A DNA stretch of 43,767 nt from a virus. Numbering within the stretch: the first letter of the stretch is position 1; each line of letters opens with the position of its first letter. The notes below the pieces were generated by a model. That model had not been told where the DNA came from. It searched no databases and saw only the letters and a program-made list of their open reading frames with translations. Shown here one piece after another: positions 1-6,021 of the stretch. A program made the translations under genes and the position numbers. Location: positions 1 to 43,767 of IMG/VR virus record IMGVR_UViG_3300044619_000813. One strand, written 5' to 3'.

Positions 1-1
1 T

Positions 2-145
2 AATAAATACAATGATGACATTAGTAACCTCTGCCTTGTTACCAGGAAAGATTTGGCTATGTTAAATCGCAATCATAAACAATTACCGCAGGAATTAAAA
101 GAAGTGCAAATATTAATTAATCAGATTAAAGACATTGTAAAATGA
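2..145 (+). CDS. C-terminal fragment of HNH endonuclease (version A allele)
   Basis: An open frame runs from the window edge to a TGA at 143-145 and encodes about 47 residues, including NLCLVTRKDLAMLNR and ELKEVQILINQIKDIVK. These align with the C-terminus of the HNH endonuclease at 34998-35687 (NLCLMSRGELAVLNR, ELREVQQLVNQIKRIA). It is therefore the tail of a diverged allele of that gene, cut off by the window start. Its stop overlaps the start of the next gene (ATGA), whereas in version B a 71-aa gene lies between the two. The catalytic part is outside the window. The homology is clear by eye; activity cannot be judged. Confidence 0.75.
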   Translation, partial: NKYNDDISNLCLVTRKDLAMLNRNHKQLPQELKEVQILINQIKDIVK

Positions 146-375
146 AAAACAAAATTAGTGATTTACGCAACCACCTATTTTCCGTTCTTGAAGAACTAAC
201 CGATCCCGACTCCACCTACGACATTGCCAAAGCCAAGGTTGTGGCAGATGTTGCACAAGTGATTATTAATAGTGCCAGCGTGGAGAACCAGTATTTAAAA
301 ATAGTGGGAGGTAGTCATGGCAGTGGGTTTATTGAGGATAGGAATGAGGTGAAACAAATAAGTGAAAAGAATTAG
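142..375 (+). CDS. conserved phage protein of unknown function, 77 aa (allele A)
   Basis: A small soluble protein, largely helical in appearance, with the pattern ISDLRNHLF..LEEL near the start and AKVVADVAQVIINSA in the middle. I recall similar short proteins in many unrelated tailed phages without a known function. No catalytic motif is visible. It overlaps the preceding HNH fragment by ATGA and is followed directly by the promoter of the small RNA at 396. A second allele at 35844-36077 differs by scattered, mostly silent changes and a few substitutions near the C-terminus, so the protein is under selection. It marks the left border of the region swapped between versions A and B. Confidence 0.8.
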   Translation: MKNKISDLRNHLFSVLEELTDPDSTYDIAKAKVVADVAQVIINSASVENQYLKIVGGSHGSGFIEDRNEVKQISEKN

Positions 376-383
376 AAAAGTAT

Positions 384-391
384 TATATTTA
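384..391 (+). promoter_or_regulatory. -7 promoter element of small RNA A
   Basis: TATATTTA matches the Bacteroidota -7 consensus TAnnTTTG except at the last base. The same TATATTTAC string occurs at the promoters at 3287 and 36121. A start near 396-400 would place the 5' end of the transcript at the first strand of hairpin P1. No clear -33 TTTG is visible. Confidence 0.55.
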
Positions 392-395
392 CATA

Positions 396-498
396 TCCTT
401 TGGAACGGAGTAGACAACGTCTCAAAGGAATTGGAACAGCACAATAATGTTCTAACCCTTGCCCCGATAGATGTCTACCTATTGGGGCATTTTTTTTT
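396..498 (+). ncRNA. structured small RNA / leader, version A
   Basis: The intergenic space folds into three hairpins. P1 pairs 396-402 (TCCTTTG) with 423-429 (CAAAGGA). P2 pairs 431-438 with 448-455 (8 bp with one G-U). P3 pairs 460-470 with 479-489 (11 bp with one G-U, 8-nt loop) and is followed by nine T's. Seven nt inside P1 (410-416, GTAGACA) are perfectly complementary to the last seven nt of the P3 loop (472-478, TGTCTAC). The counterpart at 36131-36231 has the same layout with different sequences. The RNA ends 6 nt before the next start codon, so it could be a free small RNA or a regulated leader. I do not recognise the family. Confidence 0.75.
460..498 (+). terminator. intrinsic terminator, P3 of small RNA A
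   Basis: TGCCCCGATAG pairs with CTATTGGGGCA across an 8-nt loop and is followed by nine T's (490-498). The hairpin is strong and sits immediately before the start codon at 505, so transcription of the downstream cargo from this promoter needs readthrough. The loop holds the 7-nt partner of P1. Confidence 0.85.
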
Positions 499-504
499 AT
501 AATT

Positions 505-1161
505 ATGACAGAAAATAAATTTACTTATGTACAGTACAGTGCAATAAGAGGTTTGTACAAAATTGGATTTACAAGAAAAAGTAATGGTGAAGACAGAAGA
601 AAAAGTGGAACTATTTACTTGCCAGATTTATGTATAATATGTATTTGTAGTTTTGAAACAATAACTGAATCACAACTAAAAAAAATGTATCAAAATAAAA
701 GACAAGATGGAGAATGGTTTGATTTAAATGAAGTTGATTTAAATAAAATTAAATCAATAATGGCAAAAGATGATGAATATTTTGATTCTGAATTAATGCT
801 TGATAAATTAAAATTACAAATAGGTATGTTATGTGAATTACAATATAGAAAAGGTTTACAACATGGTGCAGATTTTACCAAAAGGCAATGGATTACTGAT
901 AAAGAAATTAGTGATTTTAGACATAAAGGATATCCAGAAGGTTTTTCAATTATTCAAGACCCTATTAGTAAATTTAAATGGAAAAATAATGAACGTATAT
1001 TAATGGAAATGGATTCAAGATTTGAAACATTAAAGTATTTATTACAATCTAAAAATTATGAAGAATTTTTAAATCATTCTTTAAGTTTGCAATGGCATAA
1101 AGAATTGTGGAAAGATTATAATTCAAACGATTTAAAACAATCTATAAAAAACAGATTTTAA
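505..1161 (+). CDS. GIY-YIG nuclease-like protein (T5orf172 / MUG113-like)
   Basis: The first 85 residues fit the T5orf172-type GIY-YIG domain: YVQ at 8-10, GLYKIGFT at 16-23, basic residues at 31-33, a Glu/Gln helix around 55-60 and the signature GEWFDL at 69-74. The remaining 130 residues are helical with no recognised motif. Proteins of this type occur as phage accessory nucleases or nuclease-like domains; the target is unknown. The gene is notably more AT-rich than the neighbouring structural genes. Version B has two unrelated genes at this position, so this is exchangeable cargo. Its start lies 6 nt after the terminator of small RNA A, and its stop overlaps the initiator start (TAATG). 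Confidence 0.7.
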   Translation: MTENKFTYVQYSAIRGLYKIGFTRKSNGEDRRKSGTIYLPDLCIICICSFETITESQLKKMYQNKRQDGEWFDLNEVDLNKIKSIMAKDDEYFDSELMLDKLKLQIGMLCELQYRKGLQHGADFTKRQWITDKEISDFRHKGYPEGFSIIQDPISKFKWKNNERILMEMDSRFETLKYLLQSKNYEEFLNHSLSLQWHKELWKDYNSNDLKQSIKNRF

Positions 1162-2084
1162 TGAAATACACAATATCCATAGACCAGACACATAGCATAG
1201 CATGGGGATTAAGTTTAAGCGAAGCTGCAATGTTTAGCTTTTTATACTCTGTGCCATCCTGGGCAGAACAAATATTTGTAGATAATCAAGTATGGTTTTT
1301 TGCAAGTAGAAATAAAGCCATAGATGAAATGCCTATTATTTCAGATAAATCAGATACAGTATATCGTTTATACAAATCATTACAAACTAAAGGAGTAATT
1401 GATTGGAAGAAATTTGGCGAAAAAGATTGTATAAGAATTACGGAAAAAGGTAAGCAATGGAATAGCTTAAATACAACACTCGGAAATAAATCCGATGATA
1501 CTCGGAAAAATATCCGAAAAAAGACGGAAAATAATCCGACATATAATAGTACTAAAGATAATAGTACTATAAATAATAATAAAGGTTGTGAATTTGAAAA
1601 TCCACTCCCAGAAACAAAAATTAAAAATTCTTTTACAAGGCAGTCTATCCTTGATTCTCTGAACACTGACTCTGACCCAAAAGAAAATTTTGCGAAAAAA
1701 GAAAAGGTAGAGCGCGAGCCCTCCGAGACCTACCTCTGCTTTACCGCCTTCGCCTCCACCTATGAACGGCTTGCCGGTGTTACCTATCCCTCTGATAAGA
1801 ATAATTATATAATGACAGCCAAGGATGGTGCAAACTGCAAAAAGTTAATAACATGGCTTAAAAAAGTAAGTGCCAGTGAGCAGGCACCAGACGAAATGGT
1901 GACAATGTTTACCACGGCTGCATGGCAAATAAGCGATAAATGGCTTAAAGCAAACTTTACAATAAGCAATATCTATTCACAGGCAAATAACATTTATACT
2001 AAATTTATGTATTCCAACCCAGCCGCACAGGAGAAGCGGAGGCAGGAGGAAATTGAGAGGCTCGTAAATGAATTTCAACCATGA
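1161..2084 (+). CDS. replication initiator (lambda O-like), version A
   Basis: 307 aa in three parts. Residues 1-105 look like a winged-helix DNA-binding domain (YRLYKSLQTKGVIDWKKFG, then RITEKGKQW). Residues 107-140 are a polar, low-complexity linker whose DNA carries three 22-bp iterons and an AT-rich tract. Residues 141-307 are nearly identical to the C-terminus of the version B initiator at 37824, whose N-terminus is unrelated. An origin inside the initiator gene, between the DNA-binding and partner-binding domains, is the arrangement of lambda O. By analogy the C-terminal part would recruit helicase or its loader. The role is inferred from architecture; no enzymatic motif is present. Confidence 0.65.
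   Translation: MKYTISIDQTHSIAWGLSLSEAAMFSFLYSVPSWAEQIFVDNQVWFFASRNKAIDEMPIISDKSDTVYRLYKSLQTKGVIDWKKFGEKDCIRITEKGKQWNSLNTTLGNKSDDTRKNIRKKTENNPTYNSTKDNSTINNNKGCEFENPLPETKIKNSFTRQSILDSLNTDSDPKENFAKKEKVEREPSETYLCFTAFASTYERLAGVTYPSDKNNYIMTAKDGANCKKLITWLKKVSASEQAPDEMVTMFTTAAWQISDKWLKANFTISNIYSQANNIYTKFMYSNPAAQEKRRQEEIERLVNEFQP
1481..1538 (+). repeat. origin iterons, version A: three 14-bp inverted repeats at 22-bp spacing
   Basis: CGGAAATAAATCCG (1481-1494), CGGAAAAATATCCG (1503-1516) and CGGAAAATAATCCG (1525-1538) share CGGAAAnnnATCCG and start exactly 22 bp apart, about two helical turns. Each has CGGA/TCCG arms. They lie in the linker-coding part of the initiator gene and are the likely binding sites of its N-terminal domain. 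Confidence 0.75.
1539..1582 (+). other. AT-rich tract, candidate DNA unwinding element of origin A
   Basis: Directly after the iterons comes a stretch almost free of G and C that contains two copies of AATAGTACT. Iterons followed by an AT-rich tract inside the initiator gene resembles the lambda origin. This supports origin function but does not prove it. Confidence 0.5.
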
Positions 2085-2320
2085 AACAAACACCTAAAGA
2101 AAAAGCCAAGGAGCTCTTTGACCACTACTATATTTTAATCCAAGAAATTGGAGGTGAATTAGGGCAGGAAATCCTTGTTTCCATCCTCGCAGAACAATGC
2201 GCATTGTTTTTTGCAAGCCAAATGCAAGCGGAAAAGTGGTCACAAAAAAAATACAAAGCATACGAGTACTGGCATGAAGTTGAAGTAGAATTAGTAAACT
2301 ATGCAAATTTTAAACTATGA
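2081..2320 (+). CDS. hypothetical protein, 79 aa
   Basis: A helical acidic/basic protein beginning KQTPKEKAKELFDHYYILI, with a hydrophobic middle (EILVSILAEQCALFFASQM) and an aromatic end. I do not recognise a domain. It overlaps the initiator stop by 4 bp in version A. In version B an extra 116-aa gene is inserted before it. Proteins of this sort are common downstream of phage replication genes in Bacteroidota, which suggests an accessory replication or regulatory role only by position. The right copy at 39127 differs at three silent sites. Confidence 0.75.
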   Translation: MKQTPKEKAKELFDHYYILIQEIGGELGQEILVSILAEQCALFFASQMQAEKWSQKKYKAYEYWHEVEVELVNYANFKL

Positions 2321-2523
2321 CTAAACAAGACCGCAATGCCTATATGCGTGAGTACATGAAGAAGTACCGCGCCACCATGAACGAATATACTTACAAGAAG
2401 ATCCGCGAACGCGAGAACTACCGCCTCCGCGCCAAGTACCATGCCATGAGCAGTGAGGAAAGGCAGAAATACATTGAATACCAAAGAAGCTATCACAAAC
2501 TAAAACAATTTACTAATGAGTAA
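2317..2523 (+). CDS. small basic protein, 68 aa
   Basis: Starts with ATG overlapping the previous stop (ATGA). The sequence is dominated by Arg, Lys and Tyr (MREYMKKYRATMNEY, then RERENYRLRAKYH), giving a strongly basic, probably helical protein that could bind nucleic acid. No named domain was recognised. It is co-translated with its neighbours in the early operon and identical in the right copy at 39363. The function is unknown. Confidence 0.7.
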   Translation: MTKQDRNAYMREYMKKYRATMNEYTYKKIRERENYRLRAKYHAMSSEERQKYIEYQRSYHKLKQFTNE

Positions 2524-3244
2524 TTTAACAAAGTACCAACCGCGAAACTCCGACGAGCAGGCAATTATCTCTGCCCGATCAAATCGCATTGCCAACATGG
2601 AGCAAAAGGACGCGTACAAACAAACATTGAATGTTATCAGCTCCGTGTTTCCAATGTACGGCATTGATGGCGATTTAGCCTTTTATGCAAACATAGCCAA
2701 GGAGATAGTAAAAACATTTGGGCAGATAGCAGCCAATGAGATTGAGATAGCCTTTCGCCTATTCTCCGCAGAAACTTTAGAACTTGATGATGATGTTAAA
2801 TTCTACGGCAAGGCAAATATGCACACCATTGGCAAAATACTAAATGGTTATATGACTTACCGGAGGAAAATAATAGCAAGTCATGACAATGAAGTAGCAG
2901 CACTCCGGCACCAGGTGCAGATGGAGCAAAGGGGAAAGGCAGAAAGAGAGAAGTTGTACGCAGAATTTCCAACTATGATTAAAGAGTTTACCGGTAAGAC
3001 ATGGGAAGATGTGCCTTTATACTGGTATGATATGTGCCTAAAGTTTGACATGATTACATACGAGGAAGGAGAGAAAAGAGCGTTATGGGAAGAAGCACAG
3101 GCCATCGCACTTAAAGAACCACCAGAGTCATTAGACCTTATGACCATCCGCAGCCATGCCAAGAAAATAGAACAGGGAAACATGAAGAGGGCTGTAGTGA
3201 TTGCGCAGAAACTGGCAGTGTGGAGGAAAGTGATAAAAAAATGA
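2516..3244 (+). CDS. hypothetical replication-region protein, 242 aa
   Basis: A mostly helical soluble protein. Residues 30-115 contain the hydrophobic block VISSVFPMYGIDGDLAFYAN followed by KEIVKTFGQIAANEIEIAFRLF. Residues 130-160 are a charged, possibly coiled segment, and the C-terminus is basic. Its place two genes after the initiator would suit a helicase loader or similar replication partner, but there is no Walker motif, so this is only positional inference. It overlaps the preceding gene by 8 bp, and transcription restarts just downstream at the promoter near 3287. The copy at 39562 is identical. Confidence 0.6.
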   Translation: MSNLTKYQPRNSDEQAIISARSNRIANMEQKDAYKQTLNVISSVFPMYGIDGDLAFYANIAKEIVKTFGQIAANEIEIAFRLFSAETLELDDDVKFYGKANMHTIGKILNGYMTYRRKIIASHDNEVAALRHQVQMEQRGKAEREKLYAEFPTMIKEFTGKTWEDVPLYWYDMCLKFDMITYEEGEKRALWEEAQAIALKEPPESLDLMTIRSHAKKIEQGNMKRAVVIAQKLAVWRKVIKK

Positions 3245-3261
3245 AAATAATTTAAATATTA

Positions 3262-3294
3262 TTATGTATATTAAATATATACTTTGTATATTTA
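3262..3294 (+). promoter_or_regulatory. early promoter with TATATTTA -7 box
   Basis: TTATG at 3262-3266 lies 20 bp before TATATTTA at 3287-3294. The ssb promoter has exactly the same TTATG-N20-TATATTT layout (33041-33073). The predicted start, near 3301, is about 30 nt before the ATG at 3333. Confidence 0.6.
3277..3291 (+). promoter_or_regulatory. candidate operator, palindrome ATATAC-TTT-GTATAT
   Basis: A perfect 6-bp inverted repeat with a 3-bp centre overlaps the -7 box. The same 15 bp (17 identical including two following bases) overlaps the -7 box of the promoter at 8342. Two shared palindromes at two early promoters suggest one regulator acting on both. Confidence 0.45.
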
Positions 3295-3332
3295 CAAAAC
3301 AAAATAAATTGTTCACCTTAATAAAAACAAAC

Positions 3333-3596
3333 ATGAACGACATTAGTAAAAGATTTGCATCCTATCTCATGGATGACTATCACATTAAAGGCACAACAGA
3401 GGAAGATGTTGACAAAGCCATTAACAAAATCTTCCGCTACGAATTACTTGACGATGCCCAGCAAGTATTATTTAACGAAATCATGACAGAAGCACTGGAT
3501 GTGCCTTGGATAGCGGAGCAGCTCACCGATGTGTGGGATAGATATAATCAAGAGATTTTAGACTGCAAAAAAGAAGATTATTATGAAAATCGTTAA
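3333..3596 (+). CDS. hypothetical acidic protein, 87 aa
   Basis: The start at 3333 (MNDISKRFASYL) is preferred over an in-frame ATG at 3264 because the promoter -7 box at 3287-3294 lies between the two. The protein is acidic and helical (TTEEDVDKAINKIF, LTDVWDRYNQEIL) with no recognised domain. It is the first gene of the transcript from the promoter at 3287 and overlaps the following gene by 14 bp. The identical copy is at 40379. Confidence 0.7.
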   Translation: MNDISKRFASYLMDDYHIKGTTEEDVDKAINKIFRYELLDDAQQVLFNEIMTEALDVPWIAEQLTDVWDRYNQEILDCKKEDYYENR

Positions 3597-3987
3597 AGGT
3601 GTCGTTAAGTATGGTGCAGGTGCGCCAAGGGAAGGTCAGTATGGGCCTTCAATAAACATCCTGGTAACTCTGGAGGATCAGAGCCAAGTCAGAGTTTACG
3701 GAAAGCCTGGCGATGTTATTGAGCGATACAAGTCTGGGCAAAACATACAGCTAATTGATGACAAAGGCAAATACAAGGTAGTTGAGGATGAGGCACAGAC
3801 ACCTGCTGCACAGGCAGAGCAAAGCGATAAGCCAGACTTGGCTGCAATGGTATTTGAGTTGTCTGCCATTTACTCACAGGCATACATTAACATTTATAAC
3901 AAGATAAGTGAAGGTGGAGTGCCGCATGAAAGTGCAACGGCAGCGACAAGCACTATCTTTATACAAGTATTTCAGAAATTGAGGTGA
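3583..3987 (+). CDS. hypothetical protein, possible OB-fold, 134 aa
   Basis: Residues 1-68 alternate beta-type segments (KIVKGVVKYG, SINILVTLED, QVRVYGKPGD, NIQLIDDKGKYKVVE) in a way that suggests a small OB-like barrel, as in single-strand DNA-binding or primer-binding proteins. Residues 70-85 are an Ala/Gln/Glu linker, and 85-134 form helices. With a RecB-like nuclease two genes later, a DNA-binding accessory role in recombination or replication is plausible but not shown. An intrinsic terminator follows 13 nt after the stop. The identical copy is at 40629. Confidence 0.6.
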   Translation: MKIVKGVVKYGAGAPREGQYGPSINILVTLEDQSQVRVYGKPGDVIERYKSGQNIQLIDDKGKYKVVEDEAQTPAAQAEQSDKPDLAAMVFELSAIYSQAYINIYNKISEGGVPHESATAATSTIFIQVFQKLR

Positions 3988-3999
3988 ATGACTACATAC

Positions 4000-4027
4000 G
4001 AGGCAGTAACTGCGCTGCCTCTTTTTT
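4000..4027 (+). terminator. intrinsic terminator after the 134-aa gene
   Basis: GAGGCAG (4000-4006) pairs with CTGCCTC (4015-4021) across an 8-nt loop, followed by six T's (4022-4027). The 5' arm can alternatively pair with CTGC in the loop, so the hairpin may have two states. The next gene starts 22 nt later without an obvious new promoter, so partial readthrough is likely. Confidence 0.75.
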
Positions 4028-4048
4028 AACAACTTAAAAACAAAACAA

Positions 4049-4297
4049 ATGGCTTTAGAAAGAAAAACATCGTTCGTTGTGTCATTTTATGACGATGAAC
4101 AAGAAAAAATACAAAGCTGGGCATTAACTGGAAGTTCAAGATTAGCTTTATTAGTACATACTATTTCATTTCAAAAAGATAAAATAGAAGCTAATAATAC
4201 AAATAAAGAAGAAATAATTAAATCAGCATTAGATTACCTTATTCATGATTTAAAGAAATTTTTAGAAACACCATATACAACAGAAGAAAATGCTTAA
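4049..4297 (+). CDS. hypothetical protein, 82 aa
   Basis: A small protein beginning ALERKTSFVVSFYDDEQEK with a helical C-terminal half (EEIIKSALDYLIHDLKKFLE). It is AT-rich in composition. No domain was recognised. It lies between a terminator and the RecB-like nuclease gene, which it overlaps by 8 bp, so the two are probably co-translated. The identical copy is at 41095. Confidence 0.65.
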   Translation: MALERKTSFVVSFYDDEQEKIQSWALTGSSRLALLVHTISFQKDKIEANNTNKEEIIKSALDYLIHDLKKFLETPYTTEENA

Positions 4298-5186
4298 ACT
4301 ACCAAGACCACATCTTTCTATCTCTCAGATTAATCTCTGGGAGTCCGATCCATCTGCCTACATGAAAAGGTATTTTCTAAACATACCAGATGCACCTTCC
4401 CCAATGATGGAATTTGGCAAGCAGTTTGCCAGTGACATTGAGGACTATTGCAAAGGAATAAAAAGAGAGTTTAATTTTCCTAATAACTTTCTAAACGATA
4501 TATTAATTTATCCTCATGTTGAGCATAAGTTAGAGTACGATTTCGGTGACTTTAAATTTATTGGGTACATTGACAATGCCTCCGAAAACTTTGAGATTAT
4601 CCGAGACTTTAAAACAGGCACTGCTGCCTGGACACAAGACAGATTAGAAAACAGTTTACAAATGCAAGCCTATAGCTATGTAATATTTCAGCAATATGGC
4701 ATTATCCCTACTTGTTTTATTGATTATTACAAGACAAGGATAAAAGGCAAAAGCATGGAGTGGACAGATGTGCATGAAACATATCAGCATACATTTACTA
4801 TGACTGATTTAGCATTAGTACAAATGAGAATTATTAAAGCAGCGGAGGAAATAGCGGAAGCCTATGAGCTGCATTGTGACCAAGAGTTAGAATCTTTAAT
4901 GAAAAAATATATAGATTGGGATTTGTTAATTAAGGATTGGACAATAAAAAGAGATGGATTAAGAAAGCAAATAGAGCAGCAGCTGCAAAATAGTAGATAC
5001 ATGGTGCAAGTTGATAATAAGGTTTTAAGTTATAGCACCTATGAGAAAAAGTCATATATTCATAGCCCAGAATTACAAGAGAGGGAGGAGCAACTGGCAG
5101 CACAAAAGAAACAAGAAATACTTTACGGTGTAGCAACAGAGGAAACAAAGACAATTACATTGTTAACCGTAAAAGATGCAAAGTGA
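4290..5186 (+). CDS. PD-(D/E)XK nuclease, RecB-like exonuclease
   Basis: 298 aa. The N-terminus (SISQINLWESDPSAYMKRYF) matches the start of RecB/Cas4-type nucleases. The catalytic core is GYID with D95, then RDFKTG with D106 and K108, then the QMQAYSY motif at 124-130. There is no cysteine cluster, so it is not a classical iron-sulfur Cas4. Such phage enzymes resect DNA ends for single-strand annealing recombination or process replication intermediates. The acidic and lysine residues are intact, so it is probably active. It overlaps both neighbours by 4-8 bp. The identical copy is at 41336. Confidence 0.8.
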   Translation: MLKLPRPHLSISQINLWESDPSAYMKRYFLNIPDAPSPMMEFGKQFASDIEDYCKGIKREFNFPNNFLNDILIYPHVEHKLEYDFGDFKFIGYIDNASENFEIIRDFKTGTAAWTQDRLENSLQMQAYSYVIFQQYGIIPTCFIDYYKTRIKGKSMEWTDVHETYQHTFTMTDLALVQMRIIKAAEEIAEAYELHCDQELESLMKKYIDWDLLIKDWTIKRDGLRKQIEQQLQNSRYMVQVDNKVLSYSTYEKKSYIHSPELQEREEQLAAQKKQEILYGVATEETKTITLLTVKDAK

Positions 5187-5593
5187 AAGAGTACAATGCT
5201 CAAATGATGGAGATTAAAGCCTTTTCCGATGAGGTGAACGCATGGATAAGTACAGCGCCAAGCGGAGAAGACCTTGATTCTTGCGACGAGTTTTTAAGAC
5301 AATTATCCGCTTACTATTCTCGTTACACTGTTATCTCTGGCATGAATGAAAGTATTTACTCCCAGTTGCTAATGATGTGCATTCGTGATATGCCAGAGGA
5401 GGAGTATAAAAGAATAAAGCATTCCTCTACTTTGACAGATTACTATGTTAAAGGTAAATATCCAAAGGCTACTGCTATCTTTGAGCAATGCCGGGCCGTG
5501 AAGCAGCTATTACTTATCACCAGTGATAACTACAGAACTTTGCTTAGTAGCTTTCGGCAGGAAAGAATATTAGTAGGTCACATGACTACATAA
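5183..5593 (+). CDS. hypothetical protein, 136 aa
   Basis: Overlaps the nuclease stop by ATGA and is probably co-translated with it. The protein is helical (MEIKAFSDEVNAWISTAPSG, DEFLRQLSAYYSRYTVISGM) with no recognised motif. Position suggests a partner of the RecB-like nuclease, but nothing in the sequence proves it. It is followed by 219 bp without an intact gene and then by a 33-bp repeat. The identical copy is at 42229. Confidence 0.7.
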   Translation: MKEYNAQMMEIKAFSDEVNAWISTAPSGEDLDSCDEFLRQLSAYYSRYTVISGMNESIYSQLLMMCIRDMPEEEYKRIKHSSTLTDYYVKGKYPKATAIFEQCRAVKQLLLITSDNYRTLLSSFRQERILVGHMTT

Positions 5594-5596
5594 GAT

Positions 5597-5758
5597 ATTT
5601 GCAGACCTCGGGTTTAGGTGTTATGTTATTTTCCCCTGATTAGACATTTCTTTCCACCTATTCGCGTCAGAGGATGAATTGGCAGCCTGGAAATAGACAG
5701 GTACTTACCAGTCCAAAGGTTATGAGGAAGCATCTGACACCGTATGTTCATAAAGTAG
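5597..5758 (+). pseudogene. possible decayed small gene
   Basis: No intact gene occupies 5594-5812. One frame reads like a protein but is interrupted: KIFADLGFRCYVIFP, TGA, LDISFHLFASEDELAAWK, TAG, TGTYQSKGYEEASDTVCS, TAA. Both internal stops could arise by a single point mutation. The same bases occur in the right copy (42643-42804), so a random read error is unlikely. It could instead be noncoding leader sequence. The stretch also holds one copy of TTAGACATTT (5640-5649), the 11-bp iteron core seen at 36074. Confidence 0.3.
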
Positions 5759-5775
5759 GCTGGAACGGTGTAATT

Positions 5776-5808
5776 TTAAACCATATCGTTGACGTCAACA
5801 AAATGATA
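5776..5808 (+). repeat. 33-bp direct repeat, copy 1, with palindrome GTTGACGTCAAC
   Basis: A 33-bp unit starting TTAAACCATATC, containing the perfect 12-bp palindrome GTTGACGTCAAC (5788-5799) and ending AAAATGATA. It recurs exactly at 5986-6018. Each copy ends about 4 nt before the inferred start of the following gene (GTG 5813, ATG 6022), so it may be a shared leader/operator or a recombination scar. Confidence 0.8.
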
Positions 5809-5812
5809 AACA

Positions 5813-5989
5813 GTGAAAACATTATTAATTTGTATATTATTACAACTTGTTTTATTTATACCATTTTATTTAATTTGGAGAAACGACTGTAAAGAAATAG
5901 GCAAAGAAAACTTAGCAGTAAGTCTTACTGAAAGATTTATGGCTTGGATATTTTATTGTCCAATTTGGTTAATTGGATTTTTTCGTTAA
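5813..5989 (+). CDS. small membrane protein, 58 aa, GTG start
   Basis: The frame begins GTG-AAA-ACA and encodes KTLLICILQLVLFIPFYLIW, a charged loop (RNDCKEIGKENLAVSLTERF) and a second hydrophobic segment rich in Trp, Tyr and Pro (MAWIFYCPIWLIGFF). Two membrane segments with a polar loop look far more protein-like than the competing frame starting at 5674 or 5803. The stop TAA lies inside the second 33-bp repeat. The gene sits exactly between the two repeats as a removable cassette. The function is unknown. The copy is at 42859. Confidence 0.65.
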   Translation: MKTLLICILLQLVLFIPFYLIWRNDCKEIGKENLAVSLTERFMAWIFYCPIWLIGFFR

Positions 5990-6018
5990 ACCATATCGTT
6001 GACGTCAACAAAATGATA
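5986..6018 (+). repeat. 33-bp direct repeat, copy 2, upstream of thyX
   Basis: Identical to 5776-5808 at a distance of 210 bp, with the palindrome at 5998-6009. Its first bases contain the stop codon of the 58-aa gene and its last bases contain an ATG (6013) in frame with thyX. Confidence 0.8.
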
Positions 6019-6021
6019 CAA

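Noticed and set aside
3264-3332. N-terminal extension of the 87-aa protein from an ATG at 3264
   Set aside because: The promoter -7 box lies at 3287-3294, downstream of that ATG, so it would not be in the transcript.
5597-5812. Riboswitch controlling thyX (for example tetrahydrofolate class)
   Set aside because: No known folate riboswitch core could be matched by eye, and the stretch is separated from thyX by the 58-aa gene and repeat.
5674-5892. 72-aa frame MNWQPGNRQVL... through the first 33-bp repeat
   Set aside because: Its second half runs out of frame with the much more protein-like 58-aa membrane gene, and its middle is just the translated repeat (LNHIVDVNKMI).
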